Assembly: GCF_003606365.2 (NCBI RefSeq)
Contig: NZ_CP031933.2
Location: forward strand, 2,294,001 to 2,358,000
Source: Companilactobacillus zhachilii
GTDB taxonomy: Bacteria > Bacillota > Bacilli > Lactobacillales > Lactobacillaceae
Length of the DNA stretch: 64,000 nucleotides
Reading direction: 5' to 3'
The notes below the pieces were generated by a model. That model was not told where the DNA came from. It did not search any database and saw only the letters and a program-made list of their open reading frames with translations. This document shows, in pieces, positions 24,861-33,178 of this stretch (position 1 is its first letter; each line of letters starts with the position of its first letter). The translations under genes were made by a program, and so were the position numbers.

Positions 24861-26072
24861 CTAACTAAACCATAGTGTATTTAAAAATCCTGAGAAGATT
24901 AAGAAACTGAAACATACAATATTAAACGTCAAGAAGACGGCAAATGCATGTGTAAATTTGTTGCTTGGAATGCTTTCGCGGTGTTTCTTCTTATACCGTA
25001 GCCAAGCATCGTTGGTGATCATTGCAATGGCGTGGAAAATACCATAAACAATGTAGTACCAAGTCTCACCGTGCCAGAATCCCATGATAAGGAACAATGC
25101 CACATAACCAAGGTTGGCAATCGTGACACGATTCTTGATCCACTTGTGCTTGATAATTGTGAACATCAAACGCATGTAGATAAAATCACGGAACCAGAAT
25201 GATAGTGTCATGTGCCATCTGTTCCAGAAATCTTTAATATTCTTGGACTTGAATGGCGCATTGAAGTTCATTGGAGTCTTGATACCCATAAAGTTACTGA
25301 TTGCGACCGCAAAGAGTGAGTAACCAGCAAAGTCAAAGAACAGATACATACTATAAACATACATGTAAGCTAGAACCCACCAAGACAATCCTAGTGGAGC
25401 TTGATATCTGTATGACATAGCCAAAATTTGAACTTTTGGTAGTAATAACGTTCCAAAGAAGTAACCGATAATAAACTTGTAAAGGAGTCCCTTCATCAAC
25501 TTATCAACACCGCTGTGTAAAAGTTCAACATACTCTTCACGACTAGGAACTTTATCCACATCTTTTTGGAAACGTCTGAAACGGTCAATTGGTCCGGAAG
25601 TAATAGTTGGGAAGAATAGTAAGAATCTCCCAAATTCATATGGTGTAATTTTTTTAATCACACCATCACGAATTTCCATGATAATTTCAACTGACTTAAA
25701 TGTTAAATAACTGATACCCATGAAACCAAAGAGCGAAATCGTTTGATTCTTAAGCAATGGATCCAGTTTGACGAAGACTAATGGCACAATGGCCAAAATA
25801 ACGAACATAGTAAAGATCCAGAAATTATTATGTTTCTTGCGATACGACAAGAAGATGAAAACTAAAAGCATTTCGTACAGGACGTAACACAATAGTGAAA
25901 TCCCCTGTGTCATATTTCCACCAAAGAAAGCGGTAATCAAGATAACAACTGTTGCGAAGAAGTCATAAGCTTTAAAGCGTTTACCAAACCATAATCCGAT
26001 GATTATTGGTAATAAAAGTAGAAGTAGATAGATAAAGTAATGCGGACTGCTGTAAGGTGTAATGTTATCCAT
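24861..26072 (-). CDS. dltB: MBOAT D-alanyl transferase DltB
   Basis: A 403-residue polytopic membrane O-acyltransferase. The family core is FWNRWHMTLSFWFRDFIYMR and the catalytic histidine lies in LIMGFWHGETWYY (about residue 335). It moves D-alanine from DltC across the membrane. The ATG overlaps the dltA end by eight bases. Confidence 0.97.
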   Translation of the reverse strand: MDNITPYSSPHYFIYLLLLLLPIIIGLWFGKRFKAYDFFATVVILITAFFGGNMTQGISLLCYVLYEMLLVFIFLSYRKKHNNFWIFTMFVILAIVPLVFVKLDPLLKNQTISLFGFMGISYLTFKSVEIIMEIRDGVIKKITPYEFGRFLLFFPTITSGPIDRFRRFQKDVDKVPSREEYVELLHSGVDKLMKGLLYKFIIGYFFGTLLLPKVQILAMSYRYQAPLGLSWWVLAYMYVYSMYLFFDFAGYSLFAVAISNFMGIKTPMNFNAPFKSKNIKDFWNRWHMTLSFWFRDFIYMRLMFTIIKHKWIKNRVTIANLGYVALFLIMGFWHGETWYYIVYGIFHAIAMITNDAWLRYKKKHRESIPSNKFTHAFAVFLTFNIVCFSFLIFSGFLNTLWFS

Positions 26073-27585
26073 TAATTTCGCCTATCAAAGTCTTTCTATC
26101 AATTTTTCCATTTTTACTAATTGGTAATTGCTTTACGAACTTCAACACATTTGGAATCATATATTCCATTGTTGTTTCTTTAAGTGAATCTTTAATATCT
26201 GCTGTTAAATCTTTCTCGTCATCGTCATTAAATTCATTCTCAAGCACAATGCAAGCAATCATCTTGCTGACTTGTTTTTTGTTGTTATATAAAGGAACGG
26301 TACATGATTGCTTGATTTGTTTAAGGTTACCAAGCATTGAATCAACTTCTTCTAGTTCGATTCTATAACCGTGCATCTTAATTTGGAAATCAGTTCTACC
26401 GTGATAGAACAACAATCCATCATCACCTTCACTGATCATATCGCCAGTGTGGTAAAAGATTTTGCCATCAATTTCTTCAAAGGCTTTAGCTGTTTGCGTA
26501 GGATTATTCAAATAACCCTTAGAAACATCTGGACCACTGACTAATAATTCACCAGTTAAACGGCCAGTTGTTTCATCAATTTCGCCGTTGATCATGTGCT
26601 CCATATTGCCCTTCAAGTAACCAATTGGTAGTCGATCATAAGTATCTAAGGATTCTTGATCAATTTTGATTGAAGTAATGGCAACTGTGTTTTCAGTTGG
26701 ACCATAAGTGTTGTAAAGTTCAGCATCTGGGAACTTCTTCAACAACTTTTTAGCTGTGGCATGTGTTAACTCCTCACCACAGAAAATAAATTTGTTCAAG
26801 TGTGGCATATGTTCAGCATCAAATCCTCTGAACAAAAGGCACATTTCAAAGAATGATGGGGTTGAAACCCAGGTATTGAAATCTGAATTAACGATAGCTT
26901 CTTGCAGCTTACCAAAATTCTTAGTTGTATCTTTATCAACAACATTAAGCGTTGCACCGCTCATCAAGCCTGGATAGACATCGAAAACTGATAAGTCAAA
27001 TGAGAAAGGTGCTTGAAGTAACATATTCATTTGATCTGAATAGTTGAACTCCTTTTCAGCCCAATCTGAGAAATCCAAAATATTATTTGTACTGATTTGA
27101 ACACCCTTTGGTGTTCCGGTTGTACCTGATGTAAAGATGATATAGAAGTTGTCATCAGGCCCAACGCTGCGATTGCTATCGTAAATATTATTATCTGAAG
27201 TAAAGATTTGTTCTAACTCAGCCTTTGTGACTTGAGGTGTTTCTACTCCAAAGTCTGTGATGTCACTCCAGTTTAAAATCAACGCTGGTTTAGCAACTGA
27301 ATTAATTTGAATAACACGTGATGGATCAGAACCATCATCTACTGGAATGTAAGCATGTCCAGCCTTAATTGCGCCCAAGAACATTACTAACATTTCAAAT
27401 TGTTGTCCACCGAAGATAATCACTGGGCTCTTAGCAGGTAAAAATTGATTTTGTAAGAAACTAGCCACACGATCCGATTTTTGTAGCAATTCTTGATACG
27501 TATGTGTTTCATTACCGTTCTCGTAACATACTTTTTCAGGTGATTGCAATGCAGTAGTGGTGATTTTTTCAATGATTTTATTCAT
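26065..27585 (-). CDS. dltA: D-alanine--carrier protein ligase DltA
   Basis: A 506-residue ANL-superfamily adenylating enzyme. Core motifs are IIFTSGTTGTPKGVQIS (P-loop), YNTYGPTENTVA, YHTGDM and the C-terminal NGKIDRK lysine. It activates D-alanine with ATP and loads DltC. The ATG follows AAGGGA. The product makes teichoic acids less negative, affecting resistance to cationic peptides. Confidence 0.97.
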   Translation of the reverse strand: MNKIIEKITTTALQSPEKVCYENGNETHTYQELLQKSDRVASFLQNQFLPAKSPVIIFGGQQFEMLVMFLGAIKAGHAYIPVDDGSDPSRVIQINSVAKPALILNWSDITDFGVETPQVTKAELEQIFTSDNNIYDSNRSVGPDDNFYIIFTSGTTGTPKGVQISTNNILDFSDWAEKEFNYSDQMNMLLQAPFSFDLSVFDVYPGLMSGATLNVVDKDTTKNFGKLQEAIVNSDFNTWVSTPSFFEMCLLFRGFDAEHMPHLNKFIFCGEELTHATAKKLLKKFPDAELYNTYGPTENTVAITSIKIDQESLDTYDRLPIGYLKGNMEHMINGEIDETTGRLTGELLVSGPDVSKGYLNNPTQTAKAFEEIDGKIFYHTGDMISEGDDGLLFYHGRTDFQIKMHGYRIELEEVDSMLGNLKQIKQSCTVPLYNNKKQVSKMIACIVLENEFNDDDEKDLTADIKDSLKETTMEYMIPNVLKFVKQLPISKNGKIDRKTLIGEING

Positions 27586-27605
27586 ATATTTTTCCCTTCT
27601 TCCTG

Positions 27606-27755
27606 CTAAAATTCGTTATAAATAAATTTGGCGCTTCCAACACCGTTATATCCATAGATATATAAGAGCACTAAGAAAATAGCGAAAAATACAACAGTTT
27701 TAAGAATAAAAACTGTTACTGGTTTCTTCAAGAATGTCAGCAAATTATTTTTCAT
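27606..27755 (-). CDS. dltX: DltX small membrane protein
   Basis: A 49-residue gene easily missed because of its size. It begins MKNNLLTFLKKPVTVFILKT, has one hydrophobic helix (VVFFAIFLVLLYIY) and ends with the conserved extracellular tail SAKFIYNEF of DltX. GAGGTG precedes the ATG at 27755. It is the first gene of the dlt operon, 20 bases before dltA. In other Firmicutes DltX is needed for D-alanylation and helps pass the D-alanyl group to DltD. Confidence 0.93.
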   Translation of the reverse strand: MKNNLLTFLKKPVTVFILKTVVFFAIFLVLLYIYGYNGVGSAKFIYNEF

Positions 27756-27882
27756 AATCTACACCTCACTGAAAGAATTTACTTATGCGGAAATTAATAT
27801 AACCATTCTCAACAAATGGTGTCAAACCGAAAAATGAATCAAAATAATCAAATATAGTTATTTCTATATCACCTGTATAAAC

Positions 27883-27910
27883 ATTATAATAAAAATTTGC
27901 ACCATACTAA
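27883..27910 (-). promoter_or_regulatory. Proximal dlt promoter candidate
   Basis: On the minus strand, TTAGTA and TATAAT are separated by 16 bases, about 130 bases before dltX. Confidence 0.4.
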
Positions 27911-27996
27911 TCGGCATATTTCGTAAAAATATTTTGCCTTTTTTAGAGAAAAGCAGTAAGTCCGCTGGCTCAGGCGATATTTGTTTAAACAAGTAC

Positions 27997-28025
27997 ATTA
28001 TAAAAATTTATTCGTCAATTTTCAA
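27997..28025 (-). promoter_or_regulatory. Distal dlt promoter candidate
   Basis: On the minus strand, TTGAAA and a perfect TATAAT are 17 bases apart, about 245 bases before dltX, giving a long leader if used. Confidence 0.55.
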
Positions 28026-28398
28026 ACTATACGCATTGTAGCTTGCGATTGTCATTCTAACGTTTGACAAACACAGCCTGTATCGGAATAAGAATCTATT
28101 TCCTATTACCGTGTTTTATTATTGAACGTCGTAATTTAAAAGTAAATAACTCTTGTTTACAATGACCAAAGTGTTAGTCTCATGTGACATTTTTGTAAGA
28201 TAATACGCTTACATTGACCGATACTTTATCGCTTATTTTTTATAAAAATATTCAACATAACTAATATAATAGAAGATTATAAAAATGAGTCTGGGATAAA
28301 ACACCCTTTCTCCGGTCAATTTACTAGCAAACAAGAGAGCTGTTACATAACTATTTCTTTCTTTAAATGTGGAACAAAACATAATTTTTTATCTTAAC

Positions 28399-28446
28399 CA
28401 AACAAGACTAGCAATCCGAAATCGGATTACTAGTCTTGTTTGCTTT
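28399..28446 (+). terminator. Family B hairpin
   Basis: AAACAAGACTAG-CAATCCGA pairs with TCGGATTA-CTAGTCTTGTTT. It stands alone between two divergent genes, so it looks more like a dispersed repeat than the terminator of a nearby gene. Confidence 0.6.
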
Positions 28447-28752
28447 GACACTCAGGCCCTCTTTTTCTATATTTTTGAGCTAGTCAACTTAATCATTACA
28501 TATCAAATGTTTTAAAAAAATATGTTCGTTACTTATTTATTAGAAAATAATCGGTGGCATTTTTAACATTATAAACATATTTTTTGAATATCGGCCAAAC
28601 CTTTTATAAACATAGATACAGTAGACTTATTTCAGTTTAGATAAAAATCATTTATAAATTACGATACAATCTGTAAAGAATATTTTGCTAAACTCTAATT
28701 ATGGAGCGGGTCCGTATGGATCTACTAATAAATAAAGTTAGGGGGACATCTG

Positions 28753-29592
28753 ATGAAAATCTTTAAAAACATCGTACGCTTATTAGTACTAACAAGCCTT
28801 AGTATGTCCCTCACACCCTTAACTACAGCTAAAGCTACTACTAATAATGAAGCTATTAAAGTCAATAACACCACTGATTCTCTTGCTATTTCCTACTCTG
28901 CTAATACAACTCCAACTACTGAGGCAGCAAGTACTGATACTAGCTCTAATACAACAACTACTAAAGCAGACGGCTCCCCAGCTACATCAACTGTTAGTGT
29001 CACAGTACTTTCAGGTATTTTGACATTGGAAGCTGTTCCCGATTTTAACTTCGGCACAATGACCGTTGGATCAATCGGTAAATTAAAGAGTAACGTTGTT
29101 AATACCGATGGTTTTACAGTTGACGATGGTACTAACACAAGTGACGCAACTGCCGGTCGTGATGGTAATACTGACGGTACACTTTCAGTTATCGATTCAC
29201 GTAATAACTTAAAAGATATGCCCGGATTTACTCTTTCTGCCGCAATTGGAAAATTGAATCCTACTAACACTGACGGTGGCTCAACACTTGATGCTATCTT
29301 ACATTTGAATCCAATGCCTCTAGTTAATGAAGAAAACAATAACGTTTCCAATTCAGCAACACCACTCAAAACTGACAAAATTTCTGTAAGCAGTGTAACT
29401 GGTAATTCCGCACCAGTTATGAACTTAACAAAGGGCTCATACAATGGCGGATTAATTAAAGCAACCTTCAATACACCAGATTCAGCTAGTCTAGAAATTC
29501 CTAATACTGCTGACAATACCAAAACCTCAGCCAAAAATATGAACGCTGTTGTTACTTGGACATTGAATGCTGCACCCGCTACTACAAATTAA
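28753..29592 (+). CDS. WxL domain surface protein
   Basis: A 279-residue secreted protein. It has a signal peptide (cleavage likely after TTAKA, about residue 35), a Ser/Thr-rich linker to about residue 80, and a WxL domain (VLSGILTLEAVPDFNFG onward). WxL domains attach non-covalently to peptidoglycan. The C-terminal motif VVTWTLNAAPA is intact, but the first WxL site reads PGFTLSA with Phe for Trp. No DUF916 or LPXTG partner lies nearby, so it is an orphan. The ATG follows GGGGGAC. Confidence 0.9.
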   Translation: MKIFKNIVRLLVLTSLSMSLTPLTTAKATTNNEAIKVNNTTDSLAISYSANTTPTTEAASTDTSSNTTTTKADGSPATSTVSVTVLSGILTLEAVPDFNFGTMTVGSIGKLKSNVVNTDGFTVDDGTNTSDATAGRDGNTDGTLSVIDSRNNLKDMPGFTLSAAIGKLNPTNTDGGSTLDAILHLNPMPLVNEENNNVSNSATPLKTDKISVSSVTGNSAPVMNLTKGSYNGGLIKATFNTPDSASLEIPNTADNTKTSAKNMNAVVTWTLNAAPATTN

Positions 29593-29622
29593 TTGATGGC
29601 CGGCTTTGAATCATTAAAACAA

Positions 29623-29670
29623 ACAAATAGGTCCGTAATCTGCTGCTTTTGGATTACGGGTCTATTTATT
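29623..29670 (+). terminator. Terminator after the WxL gene
   Basis: AAATAGGTCCGTAATC pairs with GATTACGGGTCTATTT, then TATTTAG. It is a divergent member of family B. Confidence 0.8.
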
Positions 29671-29763
29671 TAGAGGACTATGTTTTTGACCTGAAAATAG
29701 TTCTATACCAGTCTTCATTTTTTTACAAAAAAAATTAAATAATTTAACTATAACGCCTTTTAA

Positions 29764-29783
29764 ATGTTTAAACATGTTATGAT
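29764..29783 (+). promoter_or_regulatory. Extended -10 promoter with palindromic operator
   Basis: TATGAT (29778-29783) has a TG extension. The perfect palindrome ATGTTTAAACAT (29764-29775) lies just upstream, inside the spacer. The treA promoter has a near-identical site (34891-34902), and the GntR gene at 31046 has related sites, so a GntR-type repressor is the likely binder. Confidence 0.6.
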
Positions 29784-29822
29784 GACTATGAAAAGCCTTT
29801 CCATTCCAAAGGGGGACTAATT

Positions 29823-30899
29823 ATGATAACAACTACCACTTGGCAACACACTTTTACAAACTACCAAAATATTAACAACATCAATCCCACCGGACACCAG
29901 CATCTAAAAATATTCCAACCACTGGCGACTAAGCGAATTCGTTTACAATTAAACAATTTGTACGATGAAATTCCCTTACAAATTTCAAAACTGGAAATTT
30001 ACATTGATCCACAAGATAAGAAAACCGTGACCTTAGATGGGAACATAGATTTTCAAGTCGAAGCTCGGTTGATTGAATGGTCAGACTGGATTGATTTTGA
30101 TATACCTGAGAATTCTTTTTTAAATATCGATATCAGCTCCCCCAATCAAACTATTCATTCAGTTGGAATGACGATTTCGAATAACCTGATTGAAACTGAT
30201 TTAACTGATACCGCGATTCCCAAATATTTTTTCGGTGTCTCTGGTATCCAAATTAATACTGCTCAAACTTACAAAAAAATTGCATTCTTTGGTGATTCTT
30301 TAACTAATCAGGGCAATTTTTCAGCTCCTTTATCAAAGGACTTAGAAAAGGATTTTCAAATCATGACTGCAAACTATGGTATAGCCGGGAATCGTCTCTT
30401 GCGACCTGGCCATAGTACCTCACCTTGGTCTGACAGTTTTGGAGAAGCCGGATTCACACGTTTTGATCACATGCTAGCCGATTATCAACCTAATATTGTC
30501 ATCTTCATGGAGGGTATTAATGACTTGCTACATCCCGGAACAGGCTCACCTATCACCGAATTACCGACTGCTAAGGCAATTGTTACCGCCATTCGTATTC
30601 TCAAAGAAAAATGCCGTCAACACGATGCAAAGTTTGTACCAATGACTATTACTCCCGCTGAAGGCAATAGTAACGACAATATTGCTGGATGGAATTACGA
30701 AAAGGAAAGTCTACGTCAAGCTATTAATTCTGAATTACGACAATTACCACACGTTATTGATCTTGCTAATCTGACATCTGAAAATAACCAGCTTAAGCCT
30801 GAATTTGACTGTGGAGACCACGTTCATTTCTCAGTTACAGGTGGAAAAATTATTGCCCAATATATCAAAGATCAGCTAATTCGTAAAAAAATGGTCTAA
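29823..30899 (+). CDS. SGNH/GDSL-family hydrolase
   Basis: A 358-residue esterase-like protein. The N-terminal 145 residues look like a beta-sandwich. The catalytic domain follows: GDSL (157-160, nucleophile Ser159), AGN near 188, GIND (231-234, Asn233) and DHVH (Asp332, His335). These are the four SGNH blocks. There is no signal peptide, so it should act inside the cell, perhaps as a carbohydrate deacetylase. The start follows GGGGG. A GntR gene follows in the same direction. Confidence 0.87.
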   Translation: MITTTTWQHTFTNYQNINNINPTGHQHLKIFQPLATKRIRLQLNNLYDEIPLQISKLEIYIDPQDKKTVTLDGNIDFQVEARLIEWSDWIDFDIPENSFLNIDISSPNQTIHSVGMTISNNLIETDLTDTAIPKYFFGVSGIQINTAQTYKKIAFFGDSLTNQGNFSAPLSKDLEKDFQIMTANYGIAGNRLLRPGHSTSPWSDSFGEAGFTRFDHMLADYQPNIVIFMEGINDLLHPGTGSPITELPTAKAIVTAIRILKEKCRQHDAKFVPMTITPAEGNSNDNIAGWNYEKESLRQAINSELRQLPHVIDLANLTSENNQLKPEFDCGDHVHFSVTGGKIIAQYIKDQLIRKKMV

Positions 30900-30975
30900 A
30901 TATTCTTAGTTTTTTTGTAATATTTATGAGAATGGAATATATTTTTATTAATTTTATTAACAACTTCCAATTATT

Positions 30976-31024
30976 ATGTTTAAATCATTTTCAATATAAT
31001 ATATTATTAAATAGTATATACAAA
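30976..31024 (+). promoter_or_regulatory. Possible operators before the GntR gene
   Basis: ATGTTTAAATCAT (30976-30988) resembles the palindrome at 29764 with one extra base. TAGTATATACAAA (31012-31024) reads on the other strand as a TreR-like TTGTATATAC half. TATAAT (30995-31000) lies between them. Self-control is inferred. Confidence 0.45.
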
Positions 31025-31045
31025 CAATTTATTGGAGCGCTAAAT

Positions 31046-31768
31046 ATGGCTGAAACTACTAACAAAAATATTTATCAGGAACTTAAATCACGTGTCATTA
31101 ATGGAAAATACAATATCAAGATGCGCTTACCTACAGAAGAATCATTAATTGACGAATTTAATGTTAGTCGCTACGCTATCCGTAAGGCTATCAAGCAATT
31201 GTCGGATGAAGGTCTCGTATACAGCGTAAAAGGAAAAGGCGTCGTCGTTTTGGAACACACGCCCCAAACTCAAGAAATCAATTTAAGTCTTAAGGAAATT
31301 GACAGTTTGCACACGTTGAATAACTCTGAAGATGTAAAAAGAACAACAATTATCGCTGATTTTCAACAAATAATCGTCGATGAAAAGCTCAGTCACAAAA
31401 CTTCATTTGCTGTAGGCATTCCCGTCTACGCGATTAAACGTGTTCGTCGTATCAACAATAAAAATGCAGTCCTAGATATTAATTATTTTAATGCTCAAAT
31501 TGTTCCAAATATAACACCTGAAATTGCTAAAGGCTCAATCTATTCCTATATTAAAGATAATTTGGAAATGAAAATTGCTGTCGTCAAGCGTCAATTAAGA
31601 ATCGAACATGCTGAACAAGTCGATTACGAAAATTTAAACTTAGGTATCAACAATTGTGTCGGAAACATGATCAGTTTTGCTTTTAATGATGACGGAAAGC
31701 AATTCGAGTATACCGAATCACACTTTATTCCTGATAACTTCATATTTAATCAAATCATTAAGTTTTAA
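31046..31768 (+). CDS. GntR family (HutC/TreR-type) regulator
   Basis: A 240-residue repressor. The N-terminal winged helix includes RLPTEESLIDEFNVSRYAIRKAIKQL and a wing KGKGVVVL. A UTRA effector domain (about residues 90-235) follows, as in TreR. A frame opens upstream at 30926, but the ATG at 31046 follows TGGAG and gives the usual length. It is related in layout to the treR gene at 32372. The adjacent SGNH gene is its most likely target; the sensed sugar or sugar phosphate is unknown. Confidence 0.88.
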   Translation: MAETTNKNIYQELKSRVINGKYNIKMRLPTEESLIDEFNVSRYAIRKAIKQLSDEGLVYSVKGKGVVVLEHTPQTQEINLSLKEIDSLHTLNNSEDVKRTTIIADFQQIIVDEKLSHKTSFAVGIPVYAIKRVRRINNKNAVLDINYFNAQIVPNITPEIAKGSIYSYIKDNLEMKIAVVKRQLRIEHAEQVDYENLNLGINNCVGNMISFAFNDDGKQFEYTESHFIPDNFIFNQIIKF

Positions 31769-31790
31769 TATTTTTTGGGGATTGGGTATT

Positions 31791-31966
31791 TGCCGTCTCT
31801 GGGTGCAAGAAATGTTGGCGCTGTGGGGACCGACGAAAGCCAAGGTCTTTCGTCTCGATTTTGAACTTCGCAAAGTACGCGAATTTCAAAATTCGTCCCG
31901 TGGTGTTATGGCTGAAGCCATAACACCACCTGCACTGTTGCCAACATTTCTTGCACCCAGAGACTA
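31791..31966 (-). repeat. Family A repeat, reversed, GGGTGCAAG stem class
   Basis: It starts TGCCGTCTCTGGGTGCAAG and ends CACCCAGAGACTA; the outer stem reads GGGTGCAAGAAATGTTGGC. Hairpins CGAAAG/CTTTCG and TATGGC/GCCATA are complete. It starts 22 bases after the stop of the GntR gene. The same stem class is found at 42442 and 48200. Confidence 0.9.
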
Positions 31967-32049
31967 ATGTATTTGTTGTTTTTTAGTATAATTTAACTAA
32001 CTAATTCGATAAAAAAGTACCGCATTATTCGAAATTGAACACAGAAAAA

Positions 32050-32100
32050 AAGGCTAGATATTTTTCTGGATTTATATCAAGAAAAATATCTAGCCTTCTT
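32050..32100 (+). terminator. Family C hairpin linked to the repeat at 31791
   Basis: AAGGCTAGATATTTTTCTGG pairs with CAAGAAAAATATCTAGCCTT, followed by CTTTT. With the AT linker it forms a composite unit also present at 42319 and 48457. Confidence 0.78.
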
Positions 32101-32120
32101 TTATATTCAATTCTAAAAAC

Positions 32121-32161
32121 AAACTTGAGAAAGAACCCATAATCTCAAGTTTGATGTTTTT
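32121..32161 (+). terminator. Family D hairpin, terminator-like
   Basis: AAACTTGAGA pairs with TCTCAAGTTT around AAGAACCCATAA, followed by GATGTTTTT. A related hairpin is at 42630 and a half copy near 61373. Confidence 0.55.
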
Positions 32162-32188
32162 ACTAAAAATTCCAAACAACGAATAAAC

Positions 32189-32366
32189 TAGCCGGAAGGA
32201 ACAAGAAATTTAGGTCGCTGTGAAAGTGGCGTTATGGCTTTAGCCATTACACCACGGGACGACTTTTGAGACTTGCACGGTTTATGCAAGGATCAAAATC
32301 GAGGTTGGAGACCTTGGCTCCGACCGGTCCCCATAGCGACCTAAATTTCTTGTTCCTGGAGGCGGA
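32189..32366 (+). repeat. Family A palindromic repeat
   Basis: Full copy from TAGCCGGAAGG to GGAGGCGGA; outer stem GGAACAAGAAATTTAGGTCG. P3 carries an extra CAC in its left arm (CTTGCACGG). It ends six bases before the treR stop. Confidence 0.9.
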
Positions 32367-32371
32367 ACCCC

Positions 32372-33103
32372 TTAATACGACTCGAATCCAACTAATGAAT
32401 AATGGTTAGGAATATATTTAGTCTCTGTACATTCAAAGAGGTTACCTAAGTCAGTATAGACGTACTTTTTCAATACACCGACACAATTAGCATCCCCAAG
32501 ATTCAAATTTTTAAATTCTTTTTCAGTGGCAGTTTCAACTGATGCAATGGATCGTGCAGCAGCTATCTTAAAAAGATTTTCGTCGCGAATATATTGATAT
32601 ATCGAACCTTCAGCATCAGCGAGTGACAAATTAGGTACGCTGTCTTTTCTGAAATAACTAGCATCAATCGCCATAGCTTGTCCATTGACCATCCGTAATC
32701 GCTCAACATAGTAAGCTGTATCACCCAGGGTAAATGAAGTATGTTTTGATAGTTCTTCATCAATTTGAACTTCTTTAAATTCGAGCACTTTAGTAGTTAA
32801 TTGTTTGATGAATTTATTTTGGGGAAAACTCATTAAATCTTGAAATCCGAAATGGTTGGCAGCTGAGAAAATCACTCGGTTGTCGACAATTGGTTCCAAA
32901 ACCACTACACCACGGCCTTTTACCGTATAAACTAAACCGTCAGCTTGTAATTTTTTTAAAGCCCGACGAATTGTATTTCTAGTCACACTAAAACGTGATG
33001 ACAAATCTTCTTCACCTGGCAAAATTGATTTTGGCGGATAAACATTACTATCAATCTCGCCTTTTAAAATATGGTATATATCTGAATATAAGTTCTTTGG
33101 CAT
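32372..33103 (-). CDS. treR: Trehalose operon repressor TreR (GntR family)
   Basis: A 243-residue GntR regulator with an N-terminal winged helix (SILPGEEDLSSRFSVTRNTIRRALKKL) and a UTRA domain. It lies 75 bases downstream of the trehalose-6-phosphate hydrolase gene on the same strand, the usual place of treR in lactobacilli. By family knowledge it binds trehalose-6-phosphate and releases the tre operator. The predicted operator is at 34891-34902. The start follows GAGGAGACAAT. Confidence 0.85.
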   Translation of the reverse strand: MPKNLYSDIYHILKGEIDSNVYPPKSILPGEEDLSSRFSVTRNTIRRALKKLQADGLVYTVKGRGVVVLEPIVDNRVIFSAANHFGFQDLMSFPQNKFIKQLTTKVLEFKEVQIDEELSKHTSFTLGDTAYYVERLRMVNGQAMAIDASYFRKDSVPNLSLADAEGSIYQYIRDENLFKIAAARSIASVETATEKEFKNLNLGDANCVGVLKKYVYTDLGNLFECTETKYIPNHYSLVGFESY

Positions 33104-33178
33104 ATTGTCTCCTCAATTAGTCCTGCAATTTATTAAATTACCCTCTAATGAAAATAAATAGCAATACCCCTCACAGTA

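Larger units (their letters stand above)
27756..28752. other. 1-kb divergent intergenic region between dltX and the WxL gene
   Basis: It contains two candidate dlt promoters (27883-27910 and 27997-28025), an incomplete family B unit (GAGTCTGGGATAAAAC near 28286 and the hairpin at 28399-28441), and AT-rich DNA before the WxL gene. I see no gene here. Confidence 0.6.
31769..32371. other. Gene-free stretch with two family A repeats between convergent regulators
   Basis: In order: reversed repeat (31791-31966), AT linker, family C hairpin (32050-32098), family D hairpin (32121-32155) and forward repeat (32189-32366) ending at the treR stop. No gene is seen. Confidence 0.7.

Noticed and set aside
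28893..29534. Long minus-strand frame opposite the WxL gene
   Set aside because: A shadow of the Ser/Thr-rich coding strand; no start signals.
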